A DNA stretch of 64,000 nt from the NCBI GenBank assembly GCA_037447655.1, contig JBBHKE010000765.1, positions 100,039 through 164,038 on the forward strand. Direction: 5' to 3'. The DNA comes from Zygnema cylindricum (lineage: Eukaryota; Streptophyta; Zygnematophyceae; Zygnematales; Zygnemataceae). Shown one piece after another: positions 13,668 through 25,937 of the stretch. The notes beneath the pieces were generated by a model. That model did no database searches, was not told the DNA's origin, and saw only the letters and a list, made by a program, of their open reading frames with translations. Every line of letters begins with the position of its first letter. The first letter of the stretch is position 1. A program made the position numbers and the translations under genes.

Positions 13668-13866
13668 AGCGAGAGAGAAAAGGAGAGGGAGAGGGAGAAG
13701 GAGAGGAAGAGGGAGAAGGAAAAGGGAGAGGGAGAGGTAGATGGAAAAGGGAGAGGGAGAGGGAGAGGGAGAGGAAGAAGGAGAGGGATAAGGGACAAGG
13801 AGAGAGAGAGGGAGAAGGAGAGGGAGAAAGGAAAGGGAGAGGGAGAAGAAAAGGGAAAGGGAGAGC
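13668..13866. repeat. (GGGAGA)n purine-rich low-complexity tract
   Basis: About 200 bp of GAGAGGGAGAAG-type sequence on the plus strand. Long ORFs cross it on both strands only because the tract lacks stop codons; their translations are Lys/Arg/Glu or Leu/Ser/Pro runs with no domain. The flanking 13290-15289 is AT-rich, with poly-A and poly-T runs and no visible gene. Confidence 0.9.
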
Positions 13867-15289
13867 GAATGAAGTGGAAAAATTATAATTTCTTCCTGAA
13901 CCCTAATTTGGATACATGCAAACAATTCGGGTCTAAGCGTGACAAATGCGGTGGTGTCTCCATAGTATCAAAAGAAACTATCAGGAAAAATAGGATGCGA
14001 AAAAAATTAGTATAAGATCTCCAACATTTTCAAAAAAATAAGAAATTGATTTTTAAATAAAAAAATGCAACATTGGGGTGTAAATTACAATGACAAAATA
14101 GGAACAATCAATGATTATTTTCGACCTATATTAATTTTTTTTTGATTATATCTGATGGTATTTATGATATCCATGAGGAATATGGTCAATACAAAAGCTA
14201 ATTGGGATTTCCAATAATTTCTCGCAATAAAAACACACACATTTAGAAAAAGATTAAAATTTGTATTTTTATGAAAAAGGAAATCATAAAATACAGATGT
14301 AACTTACTACAATGTAAAACTTTTATAACCATAGAGATATCTTGGAATATGAATTTTCGCTCGTGTGGAAGAATTGTGGGAAAATCGAGAGAATTTAAAA
14401 AAAGTTGAATAATGAAATGTCAAAGCATTTTTTCGTATTATGCGGAAAAATTACATTGGTTACAGTAAACATTGTCACTGAAAAAATGTACATTTTTTCT
14501 TCGGTTATTTTAGCACTTTCTTTCTTTATTTTATTTTAACTTTTATTTTTCACAATTTCAACGGAACCCCCAGAACTGCAACAAGAGGACATGGACAAAA
14601 AAAAAACATTCACTAATTTTGTCTAAACCTATTCCGAAAAAAAATAAAAAAATGCCGCAGGAATACATAATGATAAGGGTTTTTGAGTAAAGAAACCTTT
14701 TTTTTTTTTTAATGATAAAGCATTTTAGTTTTTCTTAAAGAGAAGTCTGTGATGCGACAATTTTTTAAAAAAAAGGGAAAAAAAGAGCTATAAAACTAAA
14801 AAATCACAAATTTTCTACCAAAACCCACTTAAAAAGTACAGTAGAAAAACTTAAAAAAGTACAGTGCAAAGACTGTCATAGAAGACAATGTCACAACCAA
14901 AATCCATAAATAGAATTGACAACATATAATTGTCGTATTATAATTGTTCAAAAATGTAAATAAAAAACGGAAAAACCTTTACAAATGAGTTCCCTGTTTT
15001 TTCCCCCTACATTTGTATCAAAGAAAAACAATCGAACCAAGATTCATTATTCGAAAAAAAATAAAAAAAATTAAGAAGTTTTAACTTTACTGAGGTATTA
15101 TGAATGTAGCCAAAAAAAGCCAAAAAAAAGACTCTCTATTAGGTTGATTTTTTGCAACCAAAAAAAAAACATTAAAAAAAATTATATATGAATAATGATA
15201 GTAAAAGTACATTTCATACCTATTCGTTTGCTTTGGGTTTATATATGTATAGAGATGTTGGTTATATATGTAACAAATATGTTTTTTTT

Positions 15290-18200
15290 TTAAGACATAT
15301 CCGAAGGAGACAAATCGGAAGTTCTCACGACCAGATAAATTCTCCCATAGGCCCACAAATGTCCCTTCGACTCCTGTATAACAATATCATCCAATCAGTT
15401 GAAAAAAATATAAGAATATATACATATAAATGTATATATATGTATACATATGTGTGTGTGTGTACACATATATATGTATATATATGTATATATATGTGTA
15501 TATATATGTATATATATGTATATATATGTATATATATGTATATATATACATGTACATACATATATATATATGTATATATATATGTATATATATGTATATA
15601 TATACATGTACATACATATATATATATATATATATACATATATACACATATATATATATATATATACATATATATATACATATATACATATATATATATG
15701 TATATATGCATGTATATATATATGTACATATGCATAAACACATATGTGTTTATGTGTATTATATTGTACATGTATATGTATGTACACATATATAAACATA
15801 TACTCCAAGCCTCTCGACAACACCCAACACCCCGAGAAATAACCACCCAAAAAACTATTTTCTTACCTCTAAAGTGGCGTGAAAAACCAAGGGTTGTTCG
15901 CAAACATGACATTCGCATTTGTGACGAGGTCGAGAAGTTTCATCGGCTCGAATAAACGCATAAACCTCATCTCCACAGGCGGGACAAGCTCCTTTTAATG
16001 CCACAAGGTCTCCCTTCCATAAACCTTGCAAAGACCGGACTGGAGAACTCAAAAAAACAAAAAAAAAGAAAAAAAAAAAGGAAGAAGAAAGGTAGGAAAC
16101 TTTAGAAAGATAGGAAACTTTTTTTTACAAACAGTTTTTCTTTTTGGGGAAGAGGGGAAAAAAGAGGTTGAAAGCGAAAAGACCAGCTTTGTAAGGGTTT
16201 TTTATATTTGATGTTGTTTTTCAATTATTTTTCCTCTCTCGCTTGATGTTGGAGCCACGGCTGCCTCGAACACCATAAAGCTCTCTCCCCCTTTGCCTTC
16301 CCTTTCTCCCACTACCTCTCTTACTTTCTTTCCAACTACCTCCTTCTCCTCCCTCCCTCACCCTCCCTCTCCCTCCCTCACCCTCCCTCCATCTCCCTCC
16401 TCCCTCCATCTCCCTCCCTCTCCCTGCATCTACCCCCATCTCCCTCCCTCTCCCTGCCATCTCCGCTGACACTTTCCCTCACCCTCCCTCTGGCTCTCCC
16501 TCCCTCCCCGACCTGCTGGTGTAGCCACCACTGCCCCAAGGACCGTACCTCTCCCTTGTCTGCCTTCTCTCTCTCCCCCCTCCCTTTCCCTCCTCCCTCT
16601 CCCTCCCTCTCTCTCCCTCCCTCACCTGCTGCTGTGGCCATGGCTGCCCCGAGCACCATACTGAGAGTTCCCAAAAGCCCTCCATTTACGACCATGGGGA
16701 GACCGGGGTGAAACAAGGCGGGATGGAGAGAGGGAGAGAAAGAGAGGGGAGAAGGGAGAGAGAGAGAGGGTTGACAAAATTGGAGGGCAATTTCCATGGG
16801 AGGGACGGCAAAAAGTATCCCTCCACCGGCCAATAGAATTGCCCAAATGCTCGCTAAAGCCGTGAGTTGGGATTGGTCCAACTGAAAAAAAGTAAAGAAA
16901 AAGGTACATAAAAAAGTACAGAAATGAGTACGGAAAATAGTATCAAAAAGTACAACAAGGCATAGAAATAAGTACATAAATTAGTACCGGAGAAAGTACA
17001 GGACAGGTTGAAAAGAATGAAAAAGTAGGTGTGAGGACAGTGGAAGGATAGTACAAGGAAAGTGTTGAAGGAGAGAGGAAACGAAAAAAGAAAGTGGTTA
17101 AGGAAAGTGTGAAGAAACTTAGAGGGAGACTGTTTAAAAAAGAAGAAATGAGATTGTAAGGAAATTGTTGAGAAAAAGTATAAGGAAAGTATTAAGGGAA
17201 AGTGGAAGAAAAGACAGAGACAGTTAAAGAAGTAGAAAAGAGATTGGGAGGAAGTTGTTGAAGAAAAGGGAAAGGGTTAAAAGGAAAGTGGAAGGGAAGT
17301 AGGAGAGAAGTAGAAGATTTTTTTTTAAGGAAAATAGAAGGAGAGTACAAAAAAAAAGTACACTAAGTACAAAAGATCTTTAATAAGTAGAGGAAAGGTT
17401 AGAGGAAAGTACAAGGAGGGAGCAGGAAAAGTATAAGAGAAGAACAAAGCAAGTATGAGGAAGAGTGCCAGTTTTAGAAGGTATTATTTTTTTCACAAAA
17501 TGAAAATAAAACGTAAGGAAATATGAAAGTAATTTTTATTACCTACAGGTTGACTTGAATAGAAACAATGCCTAAAAACTTATCTGCTTTCTAATTCCCT
17601 TTTTTTTCCCCTCTGGATAAAGTTGCAAATAGACATGTCCAGAATAATTTATACTATGAAAAATTATGTGAAAGTATAAGGATAAACATGGGAAAGTCAC
17701 TAAAAGGTGAAAAAAAAAAAATCCTAATTGTTTCCTGATTTGATGTCACAGTCTGTCTTTCTGTTTCTAGAGACTTTCAGGGTTTAAAAGCCTTAAAAAA
17801 TATAAAAACCTGTCTAAATGGACCATTAAATTACCACTTGAAAATATGACTTGGTAAACATAAGTGAGCAATAAAATTTTACAAGTTCATATCATGAGCT
17901 TTAAGCCAATAATACAATAATTGACTTTCAGATTTAATTTCAATAATACAATTGACCATTTCAAATATTATGGCAATTACACAAATATACTATTTCAAAA
18001 AAAGTACCACAAGAAACGGACAAAACAGTCACAACTATCTCAAAAATTGAACTTAAGTGAGTAGAGAAAGAAAGAAAGAAAGAAAGCCTATAAGCAAAAA
18101 TAGTAAAAAGAGCAGGGAAAAAGAAGAACCGAAGAAGAAATAAAGATAAAAGGGAAGTAGAAAATTATAAAAAAACATTGTAAAAAATATAAAAAAAATA

Positions 18201-21200
18201 AACATCTACCTCTGCGTCAGCATATGCCGAGTATCGTTTTAAACTGCAACGAGGATATTTTTGAACCAGTTTTGACCTAAACCAGCGAAGCCTTCTCTGC
18301 AATTCACAAAAACCATAAACTAATCAAAACATTAAAATAGAAGTACAATAAGAGAGTAAAATATTGAAACCCTAAAACGTTGTAAGAAAAGAACACTAAA
18401 AGATAAAAACATGAAAAAAATTATAACATCAACGTATAAAAACATAAAACGATAGAAGCATTAAAACAAGATACCAAGTAAGACATTAAAAACACGAACA
18501 TTTCTGAACTAAACCATTAAAAAACTTTTTAAAAATCCAGATTCAAGAGTTTTCTCATTGTTACTTAGTTACCGAAAAAAAAACGCAAACTACAATCCTC
18601 TGTTCACTACTAAAAAGTAAAAAAATAAAAGATACTTGCTCACACCGTGAAAGAAATTTTCTGAACATTTTCTAAATGTACCAAAATAAACATTTCTAAA
18701 CACCTTCTAAATATACCAAATATAAACAGACTTACAAAAATTATTGCAAAAAGATTATGTTATTTATGATAGTGAGCGCATTAATGGTCAACAAAAGAGT
18801 AGTCCATCCTTAACCCTAGCAGAAAATTTGTTCGACTGTTTCCTATACACACCCGTTTTCAAGATTTAGAGTCAAAAAAATCAAATTTGAATTCAAAAAA
18901 CCCCAACCACAGTTACCCATCGCTATTGCCGTAGTGTTAATAACAATAAATTAGATTGCCACTTTTTTTGGTCGGAAAACATAAAAAAAATGTTTGCTGT
19001 TTAGGGAAGAAAATTTAAATCCGCCACCTCACTCTGCCCTAATTTAGTCAGAACTAAAAACATCCTTTCCACTAAAAGCGATGGGCAGTGTACACTGTGT
19101 ACAGTTATTAGTGTCAGTGACATAATATCAGTGCCCCTAAATTTAAACCCTCAAACCTTTAGTATCAATGACATAAAATGCTTTTTTTAAACAATTCAGA
19201 ATCAGCCACATCTTTCGAAACTGGATTGGGACTAATAACATTAATATAAACACCGGGCTAATAATTCCTCTACTCTAATAACGATTCACACTGTACTCCT
19301 GGAATAAGGTACACAGCCCATCGCTATCACTGTTAAACATTTGTCGAGCAGTCAAAGGCGTTGAATTTTGTGAACGTTTTTTCCTTAGACGATCAAAAGG
19401 TAACAGTCTAGCCTATCAAACATGATGTCACAAAAACCGAAAAACGGAAAATGAAACACGAAAAACTTAAACGAAAAACAATGTAATGAGAAAAAGTACT
19501 TTGACTGCCCGAAAATGTTTAACACTAATAGTGATGGCAGAATCCACACGATGCATGCAAAATATTATTATAATATTTGTTATGTACATAAACTTATCAA
19601 TATTATACAATACAGATATATATTATGTATTTTGTAAAATATATCTTCGGATTATATAATCAAATCACCAGAAGCTTACCTCGATTTTGTCAAACATTTC
19701 ATCGAGGATGAGGGGATGTCCATCATAATATTCGTCTTTAGCCTGCCCGAGGACCACAAAAGACAAGATTGAAAACGTCAAAATGTCTGACTCAATGCTC
19801 TTTTGCAATCAAATTTTACAACAACAATTGATACTAATATTTACATAATTCTTTTCGTTGTTGCAATGAAAATCCGGGAAAATGGACATTCACTTGGCCC
19901 AGGATGCGAAAAAAACAAACGAAGTGATACATTCAACAGTAAAACTCAAGACTGTAAATTCAAGAAAAAAAAAAAAAAGCAAAACACAAAACCAACTTAT
20001 GAGACACTAAAACAGAAAAAAAATGGGACTCACAACAGCCACAACAAACCATAATCATCGGCAAAAAGAACCGTAAAAACTAGAAGCCAAAGGGTATTTG
20101 AAGTTAAAACTCACGATCACAATTTAGACCTAAAACCGACCCTAAAAAAAACCTAAATGCATCAGAAAATGTCTGTTTATTCAATGATCAACGAACTATC
20201 ACACCCTGTTTTTACATACAATTATAGATATAGGCAAATATAATACAACATGAAATATGCAGCATACAATATGCAATTATAGGTACATGCAATTAAATAC
20301 AATATACAGAAGTGCAATATAACATACTATGCGCTTATGGATATGCGTGAAATATAATACGCTAGGTAATCATAGATATATCTAAATAAAATATATTAAA
20401 ACATGCAATCATGGATATAGGCAACATGGTATGATGTAACATAAAATAACATAAACTGGCATAACACCATAGCAAATATTGTTACTATTTCTGTACCTGT
20501 TGGTAGAGTGCCTCCAATTCCGACATTTCGGCTTCTTCTATGGGGCCCACATATATACAGTACGGACCTTCTGCCGCGTCAGCAACTCCATCCCCTCCAG
20601 CAAAACTCTTAACGGAACCAATGTCACCAAAAGTCGAAAAGTTTCTAAGTTCAAGATTTCCGCCAACAGCAGAAGTCGAAATACCATATTTCTCCCTTTT
20701 TTTATACCCTTTATTCTGACTTTCAAAACCTTTCAAAGAAAATTCTTTGCCGAAGTTCACTCCTAGCCCTAAACCAGCCGAACTCGAAGATTGTGAAAAC
20801 TTAGAAGGTTTTGATTTTTTTAAAAAACCTAAATCACTGCCCAGAGAAATATGAGCTTGGCAATAGGTTTTATATAAGCCCATTCCACTGATATTGTGAT
20901 TAGAGTTTTGCATGTAATTTGACTTACTAGATGTCATATGATGATAATAGTTATGTCCATGTATAGGCAATTTTTCTGTAAAATTGGGACCAGCAAAGAA
21001 TCTTAGCCTAGATCCTGAAGTTGAACTTAAAGTTGATCCTGAGGTGGATCCTGGAGAAGATCCTAGAGTAGAACCAGGATTTGACCTAAAAGTAGAACCA
21101 AATGGATAAGAAAATCCTGAAGCAAATCCTGAGGTAAATCCTGAAGTGGAAGGGAAAGTTGTGTCTAGAGAGGCCCCTGAAACAGACTCTGGAGGAAACC

Positions 21201-21420
21201 TTGAAGAAGATACTACTGAAGTGTGTGACATTCTTGCGAAAGGAGGAACGGACAACACTGACTGATGGTAGCTATGGCTGGCAGAGCAAGTTGAATCTTC
21301 CCTAGATTCTCGCAGCGCAGGCAGATGAGATGGACCACTCAAATAGCCGCTGACGTGGCTGCTGGCGTGGCTGCCAGGAAACAGAGCAGCTTGGCAGTTG
21401 GAAAACTGCAAAGCATCCAT
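15290..21420 (-). CDS. PGR5-like (PGRL1/PGRL2-family) thylakoid membrane protein
   Basis: Six minus-strand exons splice in phase into 528 codons: 21420-20497, 19742-19680, 18296-18210, 16881-16626, 16039-15867, 15373-15290. The first 285 residues are Ser/Gly-rich with a Ser-rich start like a chloroplast transit peptide. The conserved part runs from EGPYC (Cys288) through PRCSL (Cys346), membrane segments at ~364-384 and ~420-443, to CPAC (462, 465) with Cys485, Cys487 and Cys490, then a short tail. This matches the PGRL1 family in order: redox cysteines, two thylakoid helices, C-terminal cysteine metal site. PGRL1 docks PGR5 and acts in antimycin-sensitive cyclic electron flow. The [17 protein letters not shown] region seems closer to the PGRL2-type paralogue, from memory. 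Odd points are the long N-terminus and a CT-microsatellite-coded loop between the helices. It lies head to head with PGR5. Confidence 0.85.
15414..15790. repeat. (TATATG/TA)n microsatellite in PGRL-family intron
   Basis: A long run of TATATATG, TACATA and TA units lies in the last intron (15374-15866) of the PGRL-family gene. It produces several Tyr/Ile ORFs on both strands that are artefacts. Confidence 0.95.
16236..16620. repeat. Polypyrimidine tract (CCCTCCCTCT)n in PGRL-family intron 4
   Basis: A CT-rich low-complexity tract lies in the intron between the second-helix exon and the zinc-ribbon exon (16040-16625). On the sense (minus) strand it is purine-rich. A second, shorter CT-type tract at about 16715-16770 lies inside the fourth exon and is read as a Ser/Leu/Pro loop. 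Confidence 0.85.
18917..19094. mobile_element. TA-superfamily MITE in PGRL-family intron 2 (first of three)
   Basis: The left end is TACCCATCGCTATTGCCGTA. The right end, read backwards, is TACACTGCCCATCGCTTTTA. It is about 178 bp and abuts the next element, sharing its TA. Confidence 0.65.
19091..19295. mobile_element. TA-superfamily MITE in PGRL-family intron 2 (second of three)
   Basis: The left end TACACTGTGTACAGTTATTA pairs with a right end whose reverse complement is TACAGTGTGAATCGTTATTA. It is about 205 bp and non-coding. Confidence 0.65.
19311..19540. mobile_element. TA-superfamily MITE in PGRL-family intron 2 (third of three)
   Basis: The left end TACACAGCCCATCGCTATCA is followed by TGTTAAACATTTGTCGAGCA. 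The right side carries the inverse (TGACTGCCCGAAAATGTTTA), then CACTAATAGTGATGGC. The last bases of the right end are decayed. Confidence 0.6.
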
Positions 21421-21520
21421 TGAAGACTGATTCTTTTAGGAAAAAGGTTTGGAAGTCTACAAGAGTAAAGTGTTGTAAGGCTTTGTGATATTATTAGGAG
21501 GAAGAAAAGTATATGATGCC

Positions 21521-21584
<64 letters not shown>

Positions 21585-22203
21585 TAGGTGATGATATGTG
21601 CAAATGATGAATGTAAAAATGTTTACACGTTAATGCTTCTGATTTTCTGTTCATAAAACGTGAAAAAAACAAGCTACAGCGCAGTGATAAAATAGTGGTG
21701 TTTCGCTCGTCAACTTGCAAGACCTAAAAAGTTAAGAGTGATACTGGAAGATCGGAAAGACCTCGGAAGGAAAACCAAAACATCAAGCAACCTAGGAAAG
21801 CCTTTCAAATGTATGACGATGATGGTGGTGACATCATGTAGCAGGTGATGACAGTTTTCATATATTCAGATAATATTCCAGCTGACGTGGGCGGATATAC
21901 TCTGTCGATGCATTACGGATCTCATGGTCTACATGTCGCAGTTTTGTAAAATTTTGCTGCGTCACCTGTATGAATCTGGATTTGATTCCCAGTTATATGC
22001 AGTGATTTTAAACTAAATCTTAGCCGTTGAAGGTAAAGGTTCTGTGTTCATTGTGATGTACAGAAGTACACTTCTTAGTAGGAAAAACTAAGATCTGATC
22101 GGACGGCCATTACTTCTACAGAGGTAAACAGATTGATTGGCAGATATGTCGCTCCAGCAGAGATGTCCGATGAAGGATAGTTCGAAATTGTTTTTCCAGA
22201 AAG
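21421..22203. promoter_or_regulatory. 5' flank of PGRL-family gene, with (GAT)n microsatellite
   Basis: This is the region directly upstream of the PGRL-family start on the minus strand. A (GAT)~21 microsatellite covers 21521-21584, about 100 bp before the ATG, so it is in the 5' untranslated region or core promoter. I cannot assign a TATA box or start site. The rest shows no repeat structure. Confidence 0.5.
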
Positions 22204-22460
22204 TACACCGTGAATCGCTATTAGCGTACATGACGCTAATTGGGGTACCCCTTTTTTTGGGGCAAATTCTCAAATAGAATAAAGTACGCTAAATGTTTTT
22301 GCACGTTATTTGAGGTACCCCGCTCTAAATATAATAAATTACACTATTTAAGGACGTGGACCATAATGTGCCACGTCTCCTGGCACTAAACTAGAATGAA
22401 TGACGCTAATTTTTTCTTTAGACCAATAATTTCTATACGCTAAAAACGATTCAAGGTGTA
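22204..22460. mobile_element. TA-superfamily MITE (family D, copy 2)
   Basis: A 257-bp element with left end TACACCGTGAATCGCTATTA and right end AACGATTCAAGGTGTA. It shares its right two thirds with the RLK-intron copy at 4338-4540, including ACGTGGACCATAATGTGCCA. Confidence 0.85.
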
Positions 22461-22819
22461 CTGTACCTGGTCTGTACAGTGCTGATCTTAGCTTGTAGAC
22501 CAATTTGCCGTTTTTTTTTATAATTAAAATATTTATTTGGGAATTGCTAATTGCAGGGACTATTTTTGCTGCGCGCAGATAGTTGTCAGAAATTGTACAT
22601 TTGAAGTAAATTTTCGTACAGGCTACGTACCTTTAGGTTCAGATTTGACGGTCAATCCGTCGAACAACTTTGACTGGCGGAATATTGTACTGGCGGTTAC
22701 AAAAATGTCGTGCTTGCGAACGTCGACCGTCATAAAAAAAAAACAATTCACACGGCCGGTGCAGGTTTACTGTAACAAAACTGCGGCAGCCACATATAAA
22801 TAAAATGGTTGCGCGCAGA

Positions 22820-23360
22820 TACACCGCGAATCGTTATTAGTGTCAAAGTTTAAATAGTGTTGAAGACAATTTACCGTAGTTGATGTCAATTAAGAATTTG
22901 AATTTTTTAAAAATAAAGGTGTATTCTAATTTCAGCATTATGCTAATTTGGGAACAGCAAAAATGGAATATTCGCCGTACGATTATATACATTAATATAT
23001 GTATCCGTATAAAATATTGGAAATCGTACGACGTCGTGAAATTTAAATATCCATAAATGTCATACTGATTTGCGTGTCAGACTAATCCCGTTTTTTGAGC
23101 GCACGTTCCTATGGGTGCGCGTCTGAATTAATTCATTTTTTTTTTTTAAATCACTTGAAAAGGTACATTTATGTACGGTCTGACATCGACCGTACACCAC
23201 ACTATTTAAATCTTATTGTACTTTCGTTCTTTACGCTATTTTGTACGGCACCTTAATTAACGTCAAGGAAAAATTAATATCATGTATCCTATTTGAGGAA
23301 AAAAAACAAAATTTTAGGAACCCAAATTAGTGATTGACACTAATAACGATTCGCGGTGTA
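22820..23360. mobile_element. TA-superfamily element (family E, copy 1) nested in left foldback arm
   Basis: A 541-bp element with terminal repeats TACACCGCGAATCGTTATTA and TAATAACGATTCGCGGTGTA. It splits the left arm of the foldback at a TA between GCGCGCAGA and GTTTATCACTTCACG. The interior shares scattered blocks, such as CCGTACACCACACTATTTAA, with the copy at 24707. Confidence 0.9.
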
Positions 23361-23715
23361 GTTTATCACTTCACGTCTGTGAGAGCACACACCAACATTT
23401 GACTTAGCCGCAAAAATGAAATCTACTCGCGAACCGTTACACTAAACTTGGACACAAATTAAAGGACGACGTACAACATGTATAAACTCGCACGAAACGA
23501 AATAAGCTTCGTAACAAATAAAAAGCGTACCCGCGTATAAATATCGGTCTCGCGTGACGACGCATCATTTAGTTTCATCGATATTTATCACCTGATCGCT
23601 TTATTATTTTTACAAAGTTTGTTCGTTTTCAGTTTATACATGTTGTACGTCGTCCTTTAATTTGTGTCCAAGTTCAGTGTAGCGGTTCGTGAGTAGATTT
23701 CATTTTTGCGGCTAA

Positions 23716-24660
23716 GGGCGTGTTCCCATGTTATCAAGTAAGGGTTTTTTTTCGTCATTTACACAAAAAATGGGACTTCCAACTTGAAAATATTACGCCG
23801 TACGAAAAATAGGCAAAAACTCAAATACACTTTGCGTCATCTTGGAACTTGAAAGGTACGTCGATTTGGCAGTATTATCATCGCGACCCACTTCCAGCTC
23901 ATCTTCACACTTGCACTGAAATCAAATCGCGACTTGATTTTAATCAAAATAATACCATATTGACGAATAGAAAGTCTGGGTTGCACGCGTGAAAAGTTTT
24001 CAATTTTTTTTGCACGAAGGAAAGTACACGCTGTTTTTTTCATTGCTCGTCACGAGCATGCACATAAGAAAATGACAAACATGTACGGAAAAAAACTTGC
24101 AGGGGTCTCGGACCTCCACTTTCCTTCTTGGGTCCTTTGCAAAAGTTTACGACGTCCTCGTCTCTCTTCCTCTTTCTCACTCGATCGCTCTTATTTCTCT
24201 CTCCCCTAAATGAAATGCGGCAATGATGATTTAAAATGAAAGATGCATTTTTTAACTTTTTTTTTAATATATTTGGTCGTAGTTTGACGACATATCGAAT
24301 GATAAAAGATAAATAAAAGAAATCGGAAGCCATGACGGAAAGTTTACGTACTAATGACGTCACAGCTTGGCGTGACTTCGCAATGTCAAAACCCTAAACA
24401 TATACGATGTCAGAAAAACCTCGACGTCTACAACCGTCGTCGTTTTTGTAGACGTCACTTATTTTAGGAAGTTTCGCAGTAGTCTACATTTCGTTTCGTA
24501 GTTTGTCGCACATTTTGTAGACGTCTACGACTGTAAAAAATTTGAAGTATTGAAAGCGCAAGTAATGAATGACATAGGAACACTTTGAAAAGTACACCGT
24601 AAAATCAGCGCTAAAATCCAAAAGAAGGTTTCATAATACCGATTACATGGAAACACGCCC
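23716..24660. mobile_element. PIF/Harbinger-like (Tourist) element, family F copy 1
   Basis: A 945-bp element with ends GGGCGTGTTCCCATGT and ACATGGAAACACGCCC, flanked by TAA at 23713-23715 and 24661-24663. The interrupted right foldback arm can be rejoined against the intact left arm (GACTTAGCCGC), which confirms the 3-bp TSD. A relative in the opposite orientation is at 46890-47837. It is non-coding. Confidence 0.9.
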
Positions 24661-24706
24661 TAAGTCAAATGTTGGTGTGTGCTCTCACAGACGTGAAGTG
24701 ATAAAC

Positions 24707-25173
24707 TACACCGCCAATCGTTATTAGCGTGTTAGTTTTTTTAGTGTATAAAAATAATTACAGTGGTGTACGCTATTTAAGAATTTGAAAATTTTGGAAA
24801 AAATCATACATTCTAATTGTTTGACTATGGTAATTGGATCTTTGAAAAAAAAAATGTCGGTCGCAAACATGCATACACTAATATAGGTCTCCGTATAAAA
24901 TATAACAAATCGTACATTCACACGGTCGAAACGCGGCAGTCGGACGAATATGTGCGAACGGGATTTTTTAAGACCTGGTTTTTTTTACTTTATAGAACGC
25001 ACATTCTCATGCGCCCACGGTTACTAAAACTAATTTGTTGTATGACACTGACCGTACACCACTCTATTTAAGAGACTCCGTACTGAAAATAATCCTAAAT
25101 AGAATAAAGAAAAAAATAGAATGAACTACACTAATGGAGAATAAAAAAAAAAAAAAAAACGATTGGCGGTGTA
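24707..25173. mobile_element. TA-superfamily element (family E, copy 2) nested in right foldback arm
   Basis: A 467-bp element with left end TACACCGCCAATCGTTATTA and right end AACGATTGGCGGTGTA. It interrupts the right foldback arm at exactly the mirror-image TA used by copy 1 in the left arm. It runs in the same window orientation as copy 1, so it is inverted relative to the arms. Confidence 0.9.
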
Positions 25174-25937
25174 TCTGCGCGCAGCCATTTTATTTGTATG
25201 TGGCTGCCGCAGTTTTGTTACAGTAAACCTGCGCCGACTGTGTGAATTGCTTTTTTTTTATGACGGTCGACGTTCGTAAGCGCGACACTTTTTTAACCGC
25301 CAGTACAATATTCCGCCAGTCAAACTTGCTCGACGGATTGACCTTCAAATTTGAACCTAAAGGTACGTAGCTTGTACGAAAATGTACTTCAAATGTACAT
25401 TTTTTGACAACTATCTGCGCGCAGCAAAAATCGTCTCTGCGATTAGCAATTCCCTATTTATTTTTAAGAGACTGAAATAATTAATTAAATATACATCATG
25501 CCATCATGGAGCAATGGAAGCGAAATTTGTACTCCAGTTCAAGCGTGCGAGCTCGTCGCTCTCGTGAACATAGCTGAAGCCGTACATTGTTTACCGGCCG
25601 ATGAAAAGCCGGTCATATTTTCGGCGAAAATTCTGATCCCTCGACAGAGCGTCATTGGACGGGTTTGACACGCTAAAAATCATTCATATCGTTTTGACGG
25701 GATTTCGCATGTCTACAGAGTTCAAAACGTACAGCGGTTAGGGTAAAACTTAAACGACATCGTAACGACGGGTGCTTTGTTAGCCAACCAACCCTGAGTT
25801 AAAAAGTTAAGCCCTGCAATATTTAGACACGTAAGCCTATAAAAGTATTTCAGCTTTAAACCTGTGGTATAAAATAAAGAAGTATAAAATCTACATGTTT
25901 TCAGATCTCTACGCTAGGAATTCACAATCGTCTAAAT

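Larger units (their letters stand above)
22539..25454. mobile_element. Mutator-like foldback element with three nested insertions
   Basis: The ends are GGGAATTGCTAATTGCAGGG and, inverted, GGGAATTGCTAATCGCAGAG. An identical 9-bp duplication TATTTATTT lies at 22530-22538 and 25455-25463. The arms are long: about 280 bp outer (22539-22819 and 25174-25454) plus about 130 bp inner (23361-23490; right copy split between 23629-23715 and 24661-24706). The loop is about 140 bp. Removing the nested elements at 22820, 23716 and 24707 leaves about 960 bp. A 9-bp TSD with long TIRs fits non-autonomous Mutator-like elements. No transposase is encoded. It sits between the divergent PGRL-family and PGR5 genes. 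Confidence 0.85.

Noticed and set aside
13545-14015. 156-residue ORF over the GAGAGG tract
   Set aside because: Reads as Lys/Arg/Glu low complexity caused by a purine tract without stops; there is no domain and no splice support.
15188-15955. Long Tyr/Ile ORFs on both strands
   Set aside because: Produced by the TATATG microsatellite in the PGRL-family intron.
16221-16685. Gly/Arg/Glu-rich minus-strand ORFs
   Set aside because: Translations of the polypyrimidine tract in intron 4 of the PGRL-family gene in the wrong frame.
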